DNA of 60,374 nt from Pseudomonadota bacterium (GTDB lineage: Bacteria; Pseudomonadota; Gammaproteobacteria; Steroidobacterales; SZUA-146): assembly GCA_039028935.1 (NCBI GenBank), contig JBCCHD010000023.1, positions 1 to 60,374 on the forward strand, in the 5' to 3' direction. Within the stretch, counting starts at the first letter, position 1. Each line of letters begins with the position of its first letter. Under the pieces are notes generated by a model that saw only the letters and a program-made list of their open reading frames with translations, did not search any database and had not been told where the DNA came from. The position numbers were made by a program, and so were the translations under genes. Positions 36,153 to 45,064 of the stretch are shown in pieces.

Positions 36153-38312
36153 TTAAGACGATCTTTTGAAGCGGTGAGACGAGGAGTAGTTGCGCAAGTA
36201 CGCCTCAACACTTGCAGCAATGATCGGTTCACCGACAAGCGGGCCCTGCACCGCATCGCAACCCTTTTGACGAAGAAAACTGAGTTGCCCTTCATCAAAC
36301 ACGCCGTCGGCCGCCGCCAGCAAGCCGAGCCCGTGCGCCATAGCAATCGAAGCGGCCACCAGATGCTGATTGTCCTGCGATCGATTGACACCCCGCACCA
36401 CCGAATGGTGGAGCTTAATCCCTGTCACCGACATGCGTCTTAATCGATTCAACGAGGTGTAGCCGGTCCCAAACGAGTCAATCCATAGGCTTACATCGTA
36501 AACACCGAGGTCACGAAGCAGTTCGGCGGTTAACAACATATTTTTAGAAAAACTCTGTTCACTGATCTCAAAACTGATGTCGCGCGAATCGATTTGCTCC
36601 CGCTCGAGTCCTTCCAGCAATATTTCGGATAGCCAACGCGGATCAAAATCAAGCGATGCCAAATTGTAGTGAAGTCGTAAATGATCAAAGCCCGCATCAT
36701 GCCACCGGCGCAAATCTGCTAGCCCTTGGAAAAAACCCCATTCTCTGAACTTCTCACGCAAACCCGCCGATACCAATGCGGTCATAAAATGCTTGGGTTT
36801 CAGCTCCCCTCGTTCAGGATGATTCCATACGACCAATTGTTCAAACCCGGTTACGACGCGGCTGGTGGTATCGGCAATCGGCATGTACTTAAGCTCGAAT
36901 TGCTCTTCTTCAATCGCCAAACGCAGCTCGGATTCCATCAGTAGGTTAAGTTCGACGCGTTCGTTTACGCGGTGTGTGTATGCCGACACAAGATTGGTGC
37001 CACGCTCTTTCGAGGTGTACATCGCCAGATCCGCATAACTCATCAACGTATCGGAATCTTTCGCATCGTGTGGATAAACGGCATACCCCACACTCGAGGA
37101 CAGCACCACATCCATCCCAGCAATATCGACTGGCTGGCCGAGCGTACCGAGTAAATTGCGCGCCATCGGCGAAACGATGGTGGTGTCGGCAACGTCTCGC
37201 AGCAGTAGCACAAACTGGTCGCCGCCCCAGCGCGCCGCATTGCACACAGAAAGCCCGTTGGGCTCTCCATTCACATCCGTCGACCACGTGCGCAGGCGTT
37301 GCGCAAACGCTTTGAGCAGTCGATCACCAGCACCGTGGCCCAAACCATCGTTAACGCGCTTGAAGCCATCAATATCGATATACACCAGTACATGCTGCGC
37401 ATCGGGATGACCGTTAACAAAAACATCGCTCATGAGTTGATGAAACGATGCGCGATTGCGCAGTCCCGTCAATTCGTCAAAGTACGCTTGAAATTCGATG
37501 CGCTGATTCTGTTCCTTTAAGTTCTGTCGCATCTGGTCAAACGACTGCGCCAGATCGCCGATCTCGTCGTCGCGCCGAAACCCAACGCGCGCGTCATAAT
37601 CGCCCTTACCCAGACGATCGGCGAGCATCCCGAGTCGTTTCACGGGTTCGGCCAAGCGCTTCCCGGCCAACATTGCCACCAAACTCAACACCACAACTAG
37701 GACAAGGCCAATGACACCGAGCTCTAGAACACTGGTACGAACCGAATTGTCGGTCAGTTCGTTCAGCTGATCACCCAGTAGCGCGTGACTCTCATCGACG
37801 CCGGCAGTGCTCAACTCAACCACCACACCGCCATGAAGCTGCAGCTCGGAGCGCACCGGTCGGACCACTGCGATTGACCGACTCAGTACAAGCACGTCAC
37901 TCTCGCCTGATTGAGGTCGGATGTTGGGAAACACCGTACGCACATCCTGATCGTACATGGCGATTTCACGTGTGCCGTCGTGCAAGATGCGTCCGTTGGC
38001 ATCAAAAAAGAACACGCTCTCGACCGAGGTGGAGCGTCTTACCGGAACGATAAGGTCGTACAGCGACACCATATCCATGGCGAGATAGGGCTCGGTCACA
38101 TTGTGCGCCAAAGTTTCCGCCAGTACGACACCGCGCTGACGAAGCTGGCGCACGGTTTCCGCCGCAAAGGTACGCTGGCTTTCTTGCGAGATTCGAGCGG
38201 ATGTTTGTTGCAGCTGATAGACCTGCAATAAAAACATCGCAAACAACAGGGCGAACGCGATTGAACCCATGTAAATGGCATAACGTTGTGCCAGCGACAA
38301 CTTGGACTTCAT
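36153..38312 (-). CDS. Membrane HAMP-GGDEF-EAL protein with degenerate motifs
   Basis: 719 residues. TM1 at about 12-32, a periplasmic sensor at about 35-190, TM2 at about 196-216, HAMP at about 217-270, GGDEF-like at about 272-445 and EAL-like at about 452-710. The cyclase motif reads GGDQF (363-367), losing the catalytic Glu. The EAL motif reads EQL (491-493). DDFGTG reads IDSFGTG (611-617), losing the second metal Asp. The AEGVE segment reads ADGVF. Both activities are probably lost, as in LapD or CsrD, which act as c-di-GMP receptors or RNA-decay regulators. Its start overlaps the stop of the PhnD-like gene (ATGA), so the two are made together and a periplasmic ligand may drive this protein. 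Confidence 0.9.
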   Translation of the reverse strand: MKSKLSLAQRYAIYMGSIAFALLFAMFLLQVYQLQQTSARISQESQRTFAAETVRQLRQRGVVLAETLAHNVTEPYLAMDMVSLYDLIVPVRRSTSVESVFFFDANGRILHDGTREIAMYDQDVRTVFPNIRPQSGESDVLVLSRSIAVVRPVRSELQLHGGVVVELSTAGVDESHALLGDQLNELTDNSVRTSVLELGVIGLVLVVVLSLVAMLAGKRLAEPVKRLGMLADRLGKGDYDARVGFRRDDEIGDLAQSFDQMRQNLKEQNQRIEFQAYFDELTGLRNRASFHQLMSDVFVNGHPDAQHVLVYIDIDGFKRVNDGLGHGAGDRLLKAFAQRLRTWSTDVNGEPNGLSVCNAARWGGDQFVLLLRDVADTTIVSPMARNLLGTLGQPVDIAGMDVVLSSSVGYAVYPHDAKDSDTLMSYADLAMYTSKERGTNLVSAYTHRVNERVELNLLMESELRLAIEEEQFELKYMPIADTTSRVVTGFEQLVVWNHPERGELKPKHFMTALVSAGLREKFREWGFFQGLADLRRWHDAGFDHLRLHYNLASLDFDPRWLSEILLEGLEREQIDSRDISFEISEQSFSKNMLLTAELLRDLGVYDVSLWIDSFGTGYTSLNRLRRMSVTGIKLHHSVVRGVNRSQDNQHLVAASIAMAHGLGLLAAADGVFDEGQLSFLRQKGCDAVQGPLVGEPIIAASVEAYLRNYSSSHRFKRSS

Positions 38313-39358
38313 TTGTCCGCACCGTGGTTGTCGGTTGATTCGGCCATGGTGCGCTCAAAGGCGTCCATATCGCCACGAATTTTGTCGAGCGCCTGTTGTT
38401 GTGCCTCAGTAATGAGCGCGAACTCGCTGGCGCCATAGTAGCCATGGAGAATGTCCTGGGCGTCGGGATGGTTGTTCAAATCCAGTAGCGACTGCTGAAT
38501 ACGGGTGCGTAACAGCGGATCGATTCCAGCGCGCAGGATATCGAGGCTGCGTGGTACGTCCGTGGTGCGATAAAAAATCGACATATCCTGTCGAAACGCG
38601 GCTGGGGTGCGCCATTCGGATCCCCAGTCTTCGTTGCTAAATGCGGCCGCGTCGACAATGCGTTTGTGCACCCATGTAGAGGAATTCACTTCATCGCCCG
38701 AAAACAGGTAACCGATCGCGTCTGGGGGTGGCGGATGCCGATGCGATTCGAGTCGTACGAGTCGAAAACCGGCCCCTAGCAGTTCGATCGCAGGCAGAAA
38801 ATAGGCGCTGGTCGATCCGGGCTTTTCGAACGCAATGGTTTTCCCCACCAGATCGCCAATGCCTTGAATGTTGGAATCTGAGCGCGCGAAAAACACGCTA
38901 TGGTAAGCACCCCGACCGCGATTTTTCTTAGTGAGAAGAAACTGTGCGCCCGCCTCGCGTTCGTACTTGATGGCCGCATAGGGCGTTGCCGACACCCAGT
39001 CGACATGCCCATCACGCAACATCTCGGTCATTTGTTCGTGTGAGTCGATCGTCACAACCATGATGGCCTCGACCCCGAGATCACGAACGCGCTCGAGCAT
39101 GTAGCGCGAAATTCCCTGCATTTGGCCGAAATTGTATTTCGGCGCATTGGTCACACTGCCGATCACCAGTCGTTTGCTGCTGCTCGCGTCACCGTAAATC
39201 GCGCGACTGCTGGTCGACGGTAGACCATCGGCGGCCACCGACAACCCGGTCAACCACCACCCAACCACCACAATATGCCCCAGGCGCCGCCAAGGCGAAT
39301 CGGGTAGTCGAGCGGACAGAAAGCGGTGAACCATTAAACGCATTACGACGGTTTTCAA
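38309..39358 (-). CDS. PhnD-like periplasmic binding protein
   Basis: 349 residues with an N-terminal signal or anchor region (about 20-45). It is a type II periplasmic binding fold of the PhnD (phosphate/phosphite/phosphonate) group, with LVIGSVTNAPKYNF, VDWVSATPYAAIKY, VFFARSDSNIQGIGDLVGKTIAFEKPGSTS and a helical C-terminus. There is no neighbouring ABC permease or ATPase. Instead it overlaps by four bases a degenerate GGDEF-EAL membrane protein. PhnD-like proteins without transporters often serve as sensor subunits. Divergent placement from phoB hints at a phosphorus-linked signal, but the ligand is unproven. The real start could be one of several in-frame ATGs within the first ten codons. 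Confidence 0.85.
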   Translation of the reverse strand: MKTVVMRLMVHRFLSARLPDSPWRRLGHIVVVGWWLTGLSVAADGLPSTSSRAIYGDASSSKRLVIGSVTNAPKYNFGQMQGISRYMLERVRDLGVEAIMVVTIDSHEQMTEMLRDGHVDWVSATPYAAIKYEREAGAQFLLTKKNRGRGAYHSVFFARSDSNIQGIGDLVGKTIAFEKPGSTSAYFLPAIELLGAGFRLVRLESHRHPPPPDAIGYLFSGDEVNSSTWVHKRIVDAAAFSNEDWGSEWRTPAAFRQDMSIFYRTTDVPRSLDILRAGIDPLLRTRIQQSLLDLNNHPDAQDILHGYYGASEFALITEAQQQALDKIRGDMDAFERTMAESTDNHGADK

Positions 39359-39540
39359 TCAGTAACAACCCTAGATACTACGACAGATTACGTTCTGTGG
39401 CGCTAAAAAACCGTAAAGATTGCTTTCGCCTGCGAAGCATCGTGTACCACCCGCTCGCTGGCCCATCGTTTTGCCGTACTTGTCGGAACCTATGATACTG
39501 TTTTAACTTGTAAATATCTGATAGTTCAGGACAGGCTGGG

Positions 39541-39573
39541 TGTCACACCAACGTCATATAAAGCGAGTCTAAT
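39541..39573 (+). promoter_or_regulatory. PHO-box promoter of phoBR
   Basis: TGTCAC (39541) and CGTCAT (39552) are half-sites 11 bases apart, followed after 10 bases by TCTAAT (39568-39573) as -10. The same geometry recurs before the porin, phoU and pstS genes. The -10 overlaps the first possible phoB ATG, which favours a downstream start. Confidence 0.65.
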
Positions 39574-40303
39574 GATGGCTGAATCGTCTCCGGATGCGGC
39601 GCAAGTGAAACAGCAGACTATTCTTATCGTTGAGGACGAGCAGGCCATTCGCGACATGCTCGAGTTCAATCTGGTGCGCGCGGGCTTCGACGTTATCCAC
39701 GTGGCGTCGAGCGGCGACTCGCAGGCCGCATTGGCGTCGCATCATCCAGACCTCATGCTCGTCGACTGGATGCTACCCGACATTAGCGGGCTGGAGCTCA
39801 CGCGCTCCATCAAATCCGATGATGAGCTCCACTCTATTCCAATCATCATGCTCACGGCCAAATCGCAAGAACGCGACAAGATCGCGGGTCTCGATGGCGG
39901 CGCAGACGATTATGTGACCAAACCTTTTTCACCGCGCGAACTCATTTCGCGTATCAAAGCGCTGTTGCGTCGCGCGGCGCCACGGATTGAAGAAGAGACT
40001 GTCTTCACCGTTGGCCCCGTCACCGTCAATAGCACGTCTCACCGCGTCACGGCCAAGAACCGAAAAATCAAACTTGGGCCAACCGAATTTCGCTTACTCG
40101 AGCATCTGATTCAGCACCCGGATCGCGTTTACAGTCGAAGCCAGCTTCTTGATCGGGTCTGGGGCAGTGATGTGTATATCGAGGAACGCACGGTCGATGT
40201 GCATGTGCGGCGACTACGCAAAGCCCTCGCTGATGTTGGCTGCGACAGCATGATTCAAACGGTGCGTGGCGCTGGTTACCGACTGTCCAACGAACAGGAA
40301 TAA
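39572..40303 (+). CDS. phoB: Phosphate response regulator PhoB
   Basis: Up to 243 residues: a receiver domain (Asp in LMLVDWMLPD, Lys in YVTKPFSP) and an OmpR-type winged helix (LGPTEFRLLEHLIQHP, RTVDVHVRRLRKAL, TVRGAGYRL). It activates the Pho regulon when phosphate is scarce. Starts at ATG 39572 or 39575 give an N-terminal extension of ten or more residues relative to E. coli. GTG at 39605 gives a family-length protein beginning MKQQTILIVEDE and would fit the PHO-box promoter better, but lacks a good ribosome site. phoR follows after 15 bases. Confidence 0.95.
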   Translation: MMAESSPDAAQVKQQTILIVEDEQAIRDMLEFNLVRAGFDVIHVASSGDSQAALASHHPDLMLVDWMLPDISGLELTRSIKSDDELHSIPIIMLTAKSQERDKIAGLDGGADDYVTKPFSPRELISRIKALLRRAAPRIEEETVFTVGPVTVNSTSHRVTAKNRKIKLGPTEFRLLEHLIQHPDRVYSRSQLLDRVWGSDVYIEERTVDVHVRRLRKALADVGCDSMIQTVRGAGYRLSNEQE

Positions 40304-40318
40304 ACGTAAACTAGCGAA

Positions 40319-41617
40319 ATGAGTGATCAAGAATCGCGATCGGTAGCGACGGCGACGGTCGTTAAACATGTTTTATTGATTGTGGCGGGCTATGTCATTG
40401 GCTGGATCAATGGGGCGCCGTTATGGGGCGCGCTCATCGCTGCGCTCGCCTTGTTGGGCTGGCACATCTATAATCTCATCAAACTGCGGACATGGCTGAA
40501 ATCGAAGCGCAGTGGAGCCATTCCCTATGGCACGGGTATATGGCCGACGATCTATGCCCGCATCAGCCACTTTCGCGAGCGCTCCTCGGTACACAAACAA
40601 CGCTCCCGCGAACTGGAAGATGCGCGTAGTGAATTTGTCCACACGCTGCCCAACGCGGCATTTGAGCTCAATGAACAGTTTGAAGTGCTCACCGCCAATG
40701 CCCAGGCCATGGAGCTCACCGATGACGCCCAGGAACAGCTTAGCGGCCCCATCTCGAATCACTTGCGCCAACCGGCATTTATCAAATATCTCGAAAGTGG
40801 CGATTACGCGGACGGCGTGATTCTGCAATCCGCGCAAAACCCAGAACAAACGCTGCAATGCGTGATTTCCGATCGTGGACGAGAAGGCTGGCTCCTGCAG
40901 CTCATCGACATCACCCAGCAAATTAAGGCGCTAAAGATTCGGGAAGACTTTGTCGCCAACGCCTCTCACGAGTTGCGCACACCCGTCACGGTGCTCAAAG
41001 GCTACCTTGAAGGGCTCGCCGACGATGAGCTTGACCATTCGATGGAAGGGCCGGTCAATGCTATGGCAGAGCAAGTGCGGCGCATGGAAGCGATCATTGC
41101 GGATTTGCTCACACTCAATGTCTTGGAAAGCGCCGGACCGGCGCCGACTGACAACCCCGTCAATATCGCCGAGTTACTCAAGTCTATTCACACGGATGCT
41201 TTGCAATCGAAGCACTGCCCAAGCGAATTCACACTCAATATCGAGTCCTCTGCCCAGGTGCTTGGGGATGAAGTCGAGCTACGCTCGGTGATTACCAACC
41301 TCGTCTCAAATGCCTTGCGCTTTACACCGCAGGAAGGTCGTATTCTCATCACGTGGCAAGACGCCGCTGACGAGGTTGAATTGCGCGTTGAAGACAACGG
41401 CATCGGTATTCATGAAGACGACATCCCAAGAATCACGGAACGGTTCTATCGCACCGTGCCAGGACGTAATCGTCATCAATTTGGAACAGGACTTGGACTC
41501 GCGATTGTGAAGCATGCGCTCGCGCGCCACGATTCGGAACTGACTGTCGACAGCGAACTCGGCAGTGGCAGCGTGTTTTGCTGTCGATTCCCCTCCTCGC
41601 GCATCCGTCGCGGCTAG
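40319..41617 (+). CDS. phoR: Phosphate sensor kinase PhoR
   Basis: 432 residues. Two membrane helices form a short N-terminal hairpin (about 18-60). A PAS domain (about 100-200) is followed by HisKA with the phospho-His in NASHELRTPVTVLKGYL. The HATPase domain has N-box TNLVSNALRFTP, DNGIGI and FGTGLGLAIVKH. It phosphorylates PhoB and senses Pi through the Pst/PhoU complex encoded downstream. It is in an operon with phoB. Confidence 0.95.
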   Translation: MSDQESRSVATATVVKHVLLIVAGYVIGWINGAPLWGALIAALALLGWHIYNLIKLRTWLKSKRSGAIPYGTGIWPTIYARISHFRERSSVHKQRSRELEDARSEFVHTLPNAAFELNEQFEVLTANAQAMELTDDAQEQLSGPISNHLRQPAFIKYLESGDYADGVILQSAQNPEQTLQCVISDRGREGWLLQLIDITQQIKALKIREDFVANASHELRTPVTVLKGYLEGLADDELDHSMEGPVNAMAEQVRRMEAIIADLLTLNVLESAGPAPTDNPVNIAELLKSIHTDALQSKHCPSEFTLNIESSAQVLGDEVELRSVITNLVSNALRFTPQEGRILITWQDAADEVELRVEDNGIGIHEDDIPRITERFYRTVPGRNRHQFGTGLGLAIVKHALARHDSELTVDSELGSGSVFCCRFPSSRIRRG

Positions 41618-41739
41618 CGCCAAACCTACCTGAAGCCAACTCGAAGCCGACCCACCGTAGAGTCGTCCGGCGCAACCTGCGTTGAGTACACGGCGTAGAG
41701 TTTACCCATCGGCCAATGTTTTTGCGGCTGACCCACGAG

Positions 41740-41772
41740 TGTCACAATTCTGTCATACATATGTAATTTAAT
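41740..41772 (+). promoter_or_regulatory. PHO-box promoter of the porin gene
   Basis: TGTCAC (41740) and TGTCAT (41751) are near-perfect PHO half-sites 11 bases apart. TTTAAT (41767-41772) follows after 10 bases. This is the best of the four boxes and predicts strong PhoB control of the phosphate porin. Confidence 0.8.
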
Positions 41773-41825
41773 AGCGGCGTTCGAGTCATTCCGACCATTC
41801 GAAACTACTCATATGGGAGCATAGA

Positions 41826-42926
41826 ATGCCAACGTTTTCCGCGATTACGCGTGTGTGTATGACCGCTGCATTGTGCAGCATCACAGCACTTTCTTTTGCC
41901 GACATGACGGTTAATGTCGGCGGTCGCGTCCATCTTGACGCCGCCCTTTATGATGAGGATGTCACGGAACTCGGTAGCGGTACGGAATTCCGTCGGCTGC
42001 GCCTTTTTGCCTCCGGCAACATCGATGACAACTGGAAATACAAGGTCAATCTCGACTTCGCCGACGGCGAAGCCGATGTGAAAGACGCCTATGTGGCCTA
42101 CACCGGTCTCAACATCGGCACACTGAAAATTGGCCACTTCAAAGGGCCTTTCAGCCTTGAAGAGATGGATAGCTCCAAGTACATCACGTTTATGGAGCGT
42201 GCCTCTAACGCCATTTTTGTACCCGGACGACGAGTCGGAGTGGGTATTGAAAATGCAGTGGGTAATAACACTTATGCGCTATCGATCTTTGGCGATTCCG
42301 CTGGCGATAATGGCGGCGACGAGGGCATCGGAATCGGTGGTCGTTTTACCACCGCCCCGAAATTGTCCGACACACGTTTTGCGCATTTTGGCGTCGCCTT
42401 CGCGTATGAAGAGCCAGCCGAAACCGGCGGCGACGGCACCGTGCGGTTTCGCTCGCGTCCTGAATCTCACGTGACCAGCACGCGCTTGGTGGATGGCGGA
42501 ACCATCGCCGATGTCAGCAACCTGGTACGTGTCGGTGTGGAGGCTGCCTATGCCTCAGGTGGCTTTAGCGCTCAATCCGAATACATGCGCGTGTCGGTCG
42601 ATGCCGCCGCCACGGATGTGGACTACGACGGGTTTTATATTTATGCCAGCTACTTTCCATGGGGCGGATCGCGGCCTTATAAGAAGGGCGTATTTCAGCG
42701 CGTCAAGGCGTACAACAAATGGGAATTTGCGGTGCGCTACAGCACGCTGGACTTGGATGACACGGGTGGCGGCACGCAGGACAACATCACCTTTGGCGTG
42801 AACTACTATGTGAATCCCTACCTGCGTTTCATGACCAACTACACACTGGTGGATGTCGAGGGCGGCATCAATGGCGACGAAGATCCCAGCATTCTTCAAA
42901 TGCGAGTGTCATTCGACTTCAAATAA
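41826..42926 (+). CDS. Phosphate-selective porin (OprP/OprO family)
   Basis: 366-residue outer-membrane porin. A signal peptide ends near ITALSFA. The mature part is beta-strand rich, with the family opening NVGGRVHLDAALYDED, FRRLRLFASGNIDDNWKYK, YVAYTGLNIGTLKIGHFKGPFS and GVGIENAVGNNTYAL. The chain ends in Phe-Lys after a terminal amphipathic strand, typical of outer-membrane barrels. It would let phosphate or polyphosphate cross the outer membrane under starvation, in line with its strong PHO box. Confidence 0.9.
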   Translation: MPTFSAITRVCMTAALCSITALSFADMTVNVGGRVHLDAALYDEDVTELGSGTEFRRLRLFASGNIDDNWKYKVNLDFADGEADVKDAYVAYTGLNIGTLKIGHFKGPFSLEEMDSSKYITFMERASNAIFVPGRRVGVGIENAVGNNTYALSIFGDSAGDNGGDEGIGIGGRFTTAPKLSDTRFAHFGVAFAYEEPAETGGDGTVRFRSRPESHVTSTRLVDGGTIADVSNLVRVGVEAAYASGGFSAQSEYMRVSVDAAATDVDYDGFYIYASYFPWGGSRPYKKGVFQRVKAYNKWEFAVRYSTLDLDDTGGGTQDNITFGVNYYVNPYLRFMTNYTLVDVEGGINGDEDPSILQMRVSFDFK

Positions 42927-42965
42927 GCGCTGCCCACTGCCGAGCCGACAAGGATGGCGGCTCGC

Positions 42966-42998
42966 ACCACAGTGACGTCATAAACGCATGCTATACTT
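42966..42998 (+). promoter_or_regulatory. Candidate PHO-box promoter of phoU
   Basis: The second half-site CGTCAT (42977-42982) and TATACT -10 (42993-42998) have the same 10-base spacing as the other boxes. The first half-site (CACCAC, 42966) is poor. This is the weakest first half of the set, but the shared geometry makes it plausible. Confidence 0.5.
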
Positions 42999-43021
42999 AG
43001 GAAAACTGGAAGAGTAATCCC

Positions 43022-43729
43022 ATGGAAACCACCGATCTTGGAACCCATATCAATCGCCGCTTTGACCAGGAGCTCGACACGCTGCGCAACAACGTTTTGC
43101 GCATGGGTGGACTCGTACAAGATCAGCTGCAAAAAGCGATCACTGCTGTCGTCACCGGCGACAGTGAGCTCGGCCTCAAAGTGGCCGGCGACGATTACAA
43201 GGTCAACAAAATGGAAGTCGACATTGACGAGGAGTGCAGCCACATTCTGGTGCGCCGCTCGCCTGCCGCGATGGATCTTCGTCTTATTCTGATGGTGGTC
43301 AAAACGATTACGGACCTAGAACGCATCGGTGACGAAGCGCAAAAGGTCGGGTATCTCGCTTCACGTCTGGCGGCCATGGAGCAGCCTGACGATCACTATC
43401 GCGAGCTCAAAAACCTCGGTAGCCACGTTCTGGCCATGTTAGAAGACTCGCTCGACGCCTTTGCGTCACTCGATGCGGACAAGGCCAAAGCGGTCGTGCT
43501 CGAGGATGAGCAGGTTGACGAAGAGTACGAAGCCATCAACCGGCAGTGTCTGACGTTCATGATGGAAGACCCTAAAGCGATCAAGCGCGTCATGAATGTC
43601 ACGTGGGCGGCGCGGGCGCTGGAGCGCATTGGCGACCACGCCAAGAACATCAGCGAATACGTGATATTTCTCGCATTGGGCAAGGATGTTCGCCATACAG
43701 AAATCAGTGCACGACTGAAAGAATCCTGA
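43022..43729 (+). CDS. phoU: Phosphate signalling protein PhoU
   Basis: 235-residue two-repeat helical bundle. Metal-binding-type segments are DLRLILMVVKTITDLERIGDEAQK and its counterpart WAARALERIGDHAKNISEYV. PhoU inhibits PhoR autokinase when phosphate is plentiful and moderates Pst activity. Here it lies upstream of pstS with its own probable promoter rather than after pstB as in E. coli. Confidence 0.96.
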   Translation: METTDLGTHINRRFDQELDTLRNNVLRMGGLVQDQLQKAITAVVTGDSELGLKVAGDDYKVNKMEVDIDEECSHILVRRSPAAMDLRLILMVVKTITDLERIGDEAQKVGYLASRLAAMEQPDDHYRELKNLGSHVLAMLEDSLDAFASLDADKAKAVVLEDEQVDEEYEAINRQCLTFMMEDPKAIKRVMNVTWAARALERIGDHAKNISEYVIFLALGKDVRHTEISARLKES

Positions 43730-43810
43730 CCGTTCTTAACATTCCCTAAATCATTGTTTTTGAATCGAAAAGCTGGCTTTTTCGACCGTTTCGTGCGACC
43801 TGCACTCAAC

Positions 43811-43843
43811 TGAAATATTTCCGTAACACTTTGCCCCTATCCT
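43811..43843 (+). promoter_or_regulatory. Candidate PHO-box promoter of pstSCAB
   Basis: TGAAAT (43811) and CGTAAC (43822) are weak half-sites 11 bases apart, and TATCCT (43838-43843) follows after 10 bases. Each hexamer is degenerate, but the spacing equals that of the phoB and porin sites. Confidence 0.5.
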
Positions 43844-43877
43844 AGGCACATGCTCAATTAACTCATGGGAGTAAACT

Positions 43878-44942
43878 GTGAAAAATCTTCTTAAATCAAG
43901 CGGACTTATGCTCGCTGCGAGCCTACTGGTTGTCGGCCCAGCGCACGCTCAAAATAGCCGCGATCAGATCAACATTGTCGGCTCATCCACCGTTTACCCA
44001 TTCGCCACGGTAGTGGCGGAGAACTTCGGTAATTCGACCGACTTCAAAACCCCGAAAATTGAGCCTACCGGCTCCGGCGGCGGCCTTAAAGCGTTTTGCG
44101 CCGGCATCGGCGGCCAGCATCCTGACATCACCAACGCGTCGCGCCGCATCAAGCAATCCGAGATTGACATGTGTGCCAAAAACGGCGTGGAAGAAGTCGT
44201 GGAAGTTAAAATCGGCTACGACGGCATTGTCATTGCTAACTCGGTAGACGCTGACCCGATCAAACTGACGCGACGAGACATTTTTCTGGCGCTGGCCAAA
44301 GAGGTGCCTGATCCGGCAGCGGACGGCAAGTTGATCGCCAACCCCTACACCACTTGGAATCAGGTGAACAGCGAACTGCCCAACGTCGAGATTGAAGTGC
44401 TGGGCCCGCCGCCTACATCCGGCACCCGAGATGCGTTCGTCGAGCTCGCAATGGAAGGTGGCTGCAAGACGTTTGATTGGATCAAAGCGATGAAAAAGAC
44501 CGATAAAAACGGCTATAAAGCGCTGTGCCACACCATGCGAGAAGACGGTAAGTTCATCGAGGTGGGTGAAAATGACAATCTGATCGTGACCAAATTGAAC
44601 CACAACAAGGCGGCTTTGGGCATCTTCGGCTTTAGCTTCCTCGACCAGAATAGCGACAGCGTTCAGGGCGCGACCGTAGACGGCAGCGAACCCACCTTCG
44701 AGGCCATCGCGGACGGCGACTATCCAGTTTCTCGACCGCTGTATTTCTACGTCAAAAAGGCGCATATCGGTTCGATTCCTGGGATTCAGGAATACGTTGA
44801 GGAATTTGTGAGCGAAAACGCCACCGGCGAAGATGGCTATCTGACCGACAAAGGGCTGATCCCTCTGCCGGAAGACGAGCGCGCCGATGTTTTGGCTGCG
44901 GTTGCCGGGATGGTTTCTGTTAAACTCGCTGTGGTTGACTAA
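43878..44942 (+). CDS. pstS: Phosphate ABC transporter binding protein PstS
   Basis: 354 residues with a GTG start and signal peptide (MKNLLKSSGLMLAASLLVVG, cleaved near AHA). INIVGSSTVYPFATVVAENF, TGSGGGLKAFCAG and PPTSGTRDAFVELAM provide the classical Pi-binding residues (Ser, Thr, Arg, Asp). It delivers Pi to PstCA. A hairpin terminator follows the stop, which probably lets pstS be expressed above pstCAB. Confidence 0.96.
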   Translation: MKNLLKSSGLMLAASLLVVGPAHAQNSRDQINIVGSSTVYPFATVVAENFGNSTDFKTPKIEPTGSGGGLKAFCAGIGGQHPDITNASRRIKQSEIDMCAKNGVEEVVEVKIGYDGIVIANSVDADPIKLTRRDIFLALAKEVPDPAADGKLIANPYTTWNQVNSELPNVEIEVLGPPPTSGTRDAFVELAMEGGCKTFDWIKAMKKTDKNGYKALCHTMREDGKFIEVGENDNLIVTKLNHNKAALGIFGFSFLDQNSDSVQGATVDGSEPTFEAIADGDYPVSRPLYFYVKKAHIGSIPGIQEYVEEFVSENATGEDGYLTDKGLIPLPEDERADVLAAVAGMVSVKLAVVD

Positions 44943-44965
44943 ACGGCTTTTCTGTCCTGTAAGAG

Positions 44966-44998
44966 AAACGGCGGTCTGGTCACAGGCCGCCGTTTTTT
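44966..44998 (+). terminator. Attenuating terminator between pstS and pstC
   Basis: AAACGGCGG pairs with CCGCCGTTT, extended by CTG/CAG inside, and a T run follows. Partial readthrough would explain a binding-protein excess over membrane components. Confidence 0.88.
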
Positions 44999-45064
44999 CG
45001 TCTTAGAAATCATCACGCAAACGTCAACTTCGTCATCAACTAAAGGGCTGCTACGGGTCAAATT

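Noticed and set aside
39359-39480. PHO box on the minus strand for the PhnD-like operon
   Set aside because: A TGTCGT-like half-site exists, but its partner and the expected -10 position do not match, so PhoB control of this operon is not supported.
43765-43785. TCGAAAAGC/GCTTTTTCGA inverted repeat after phoU
   Set aside because: The loop is too tight and no T run follows, so it is not a convincing terminator.
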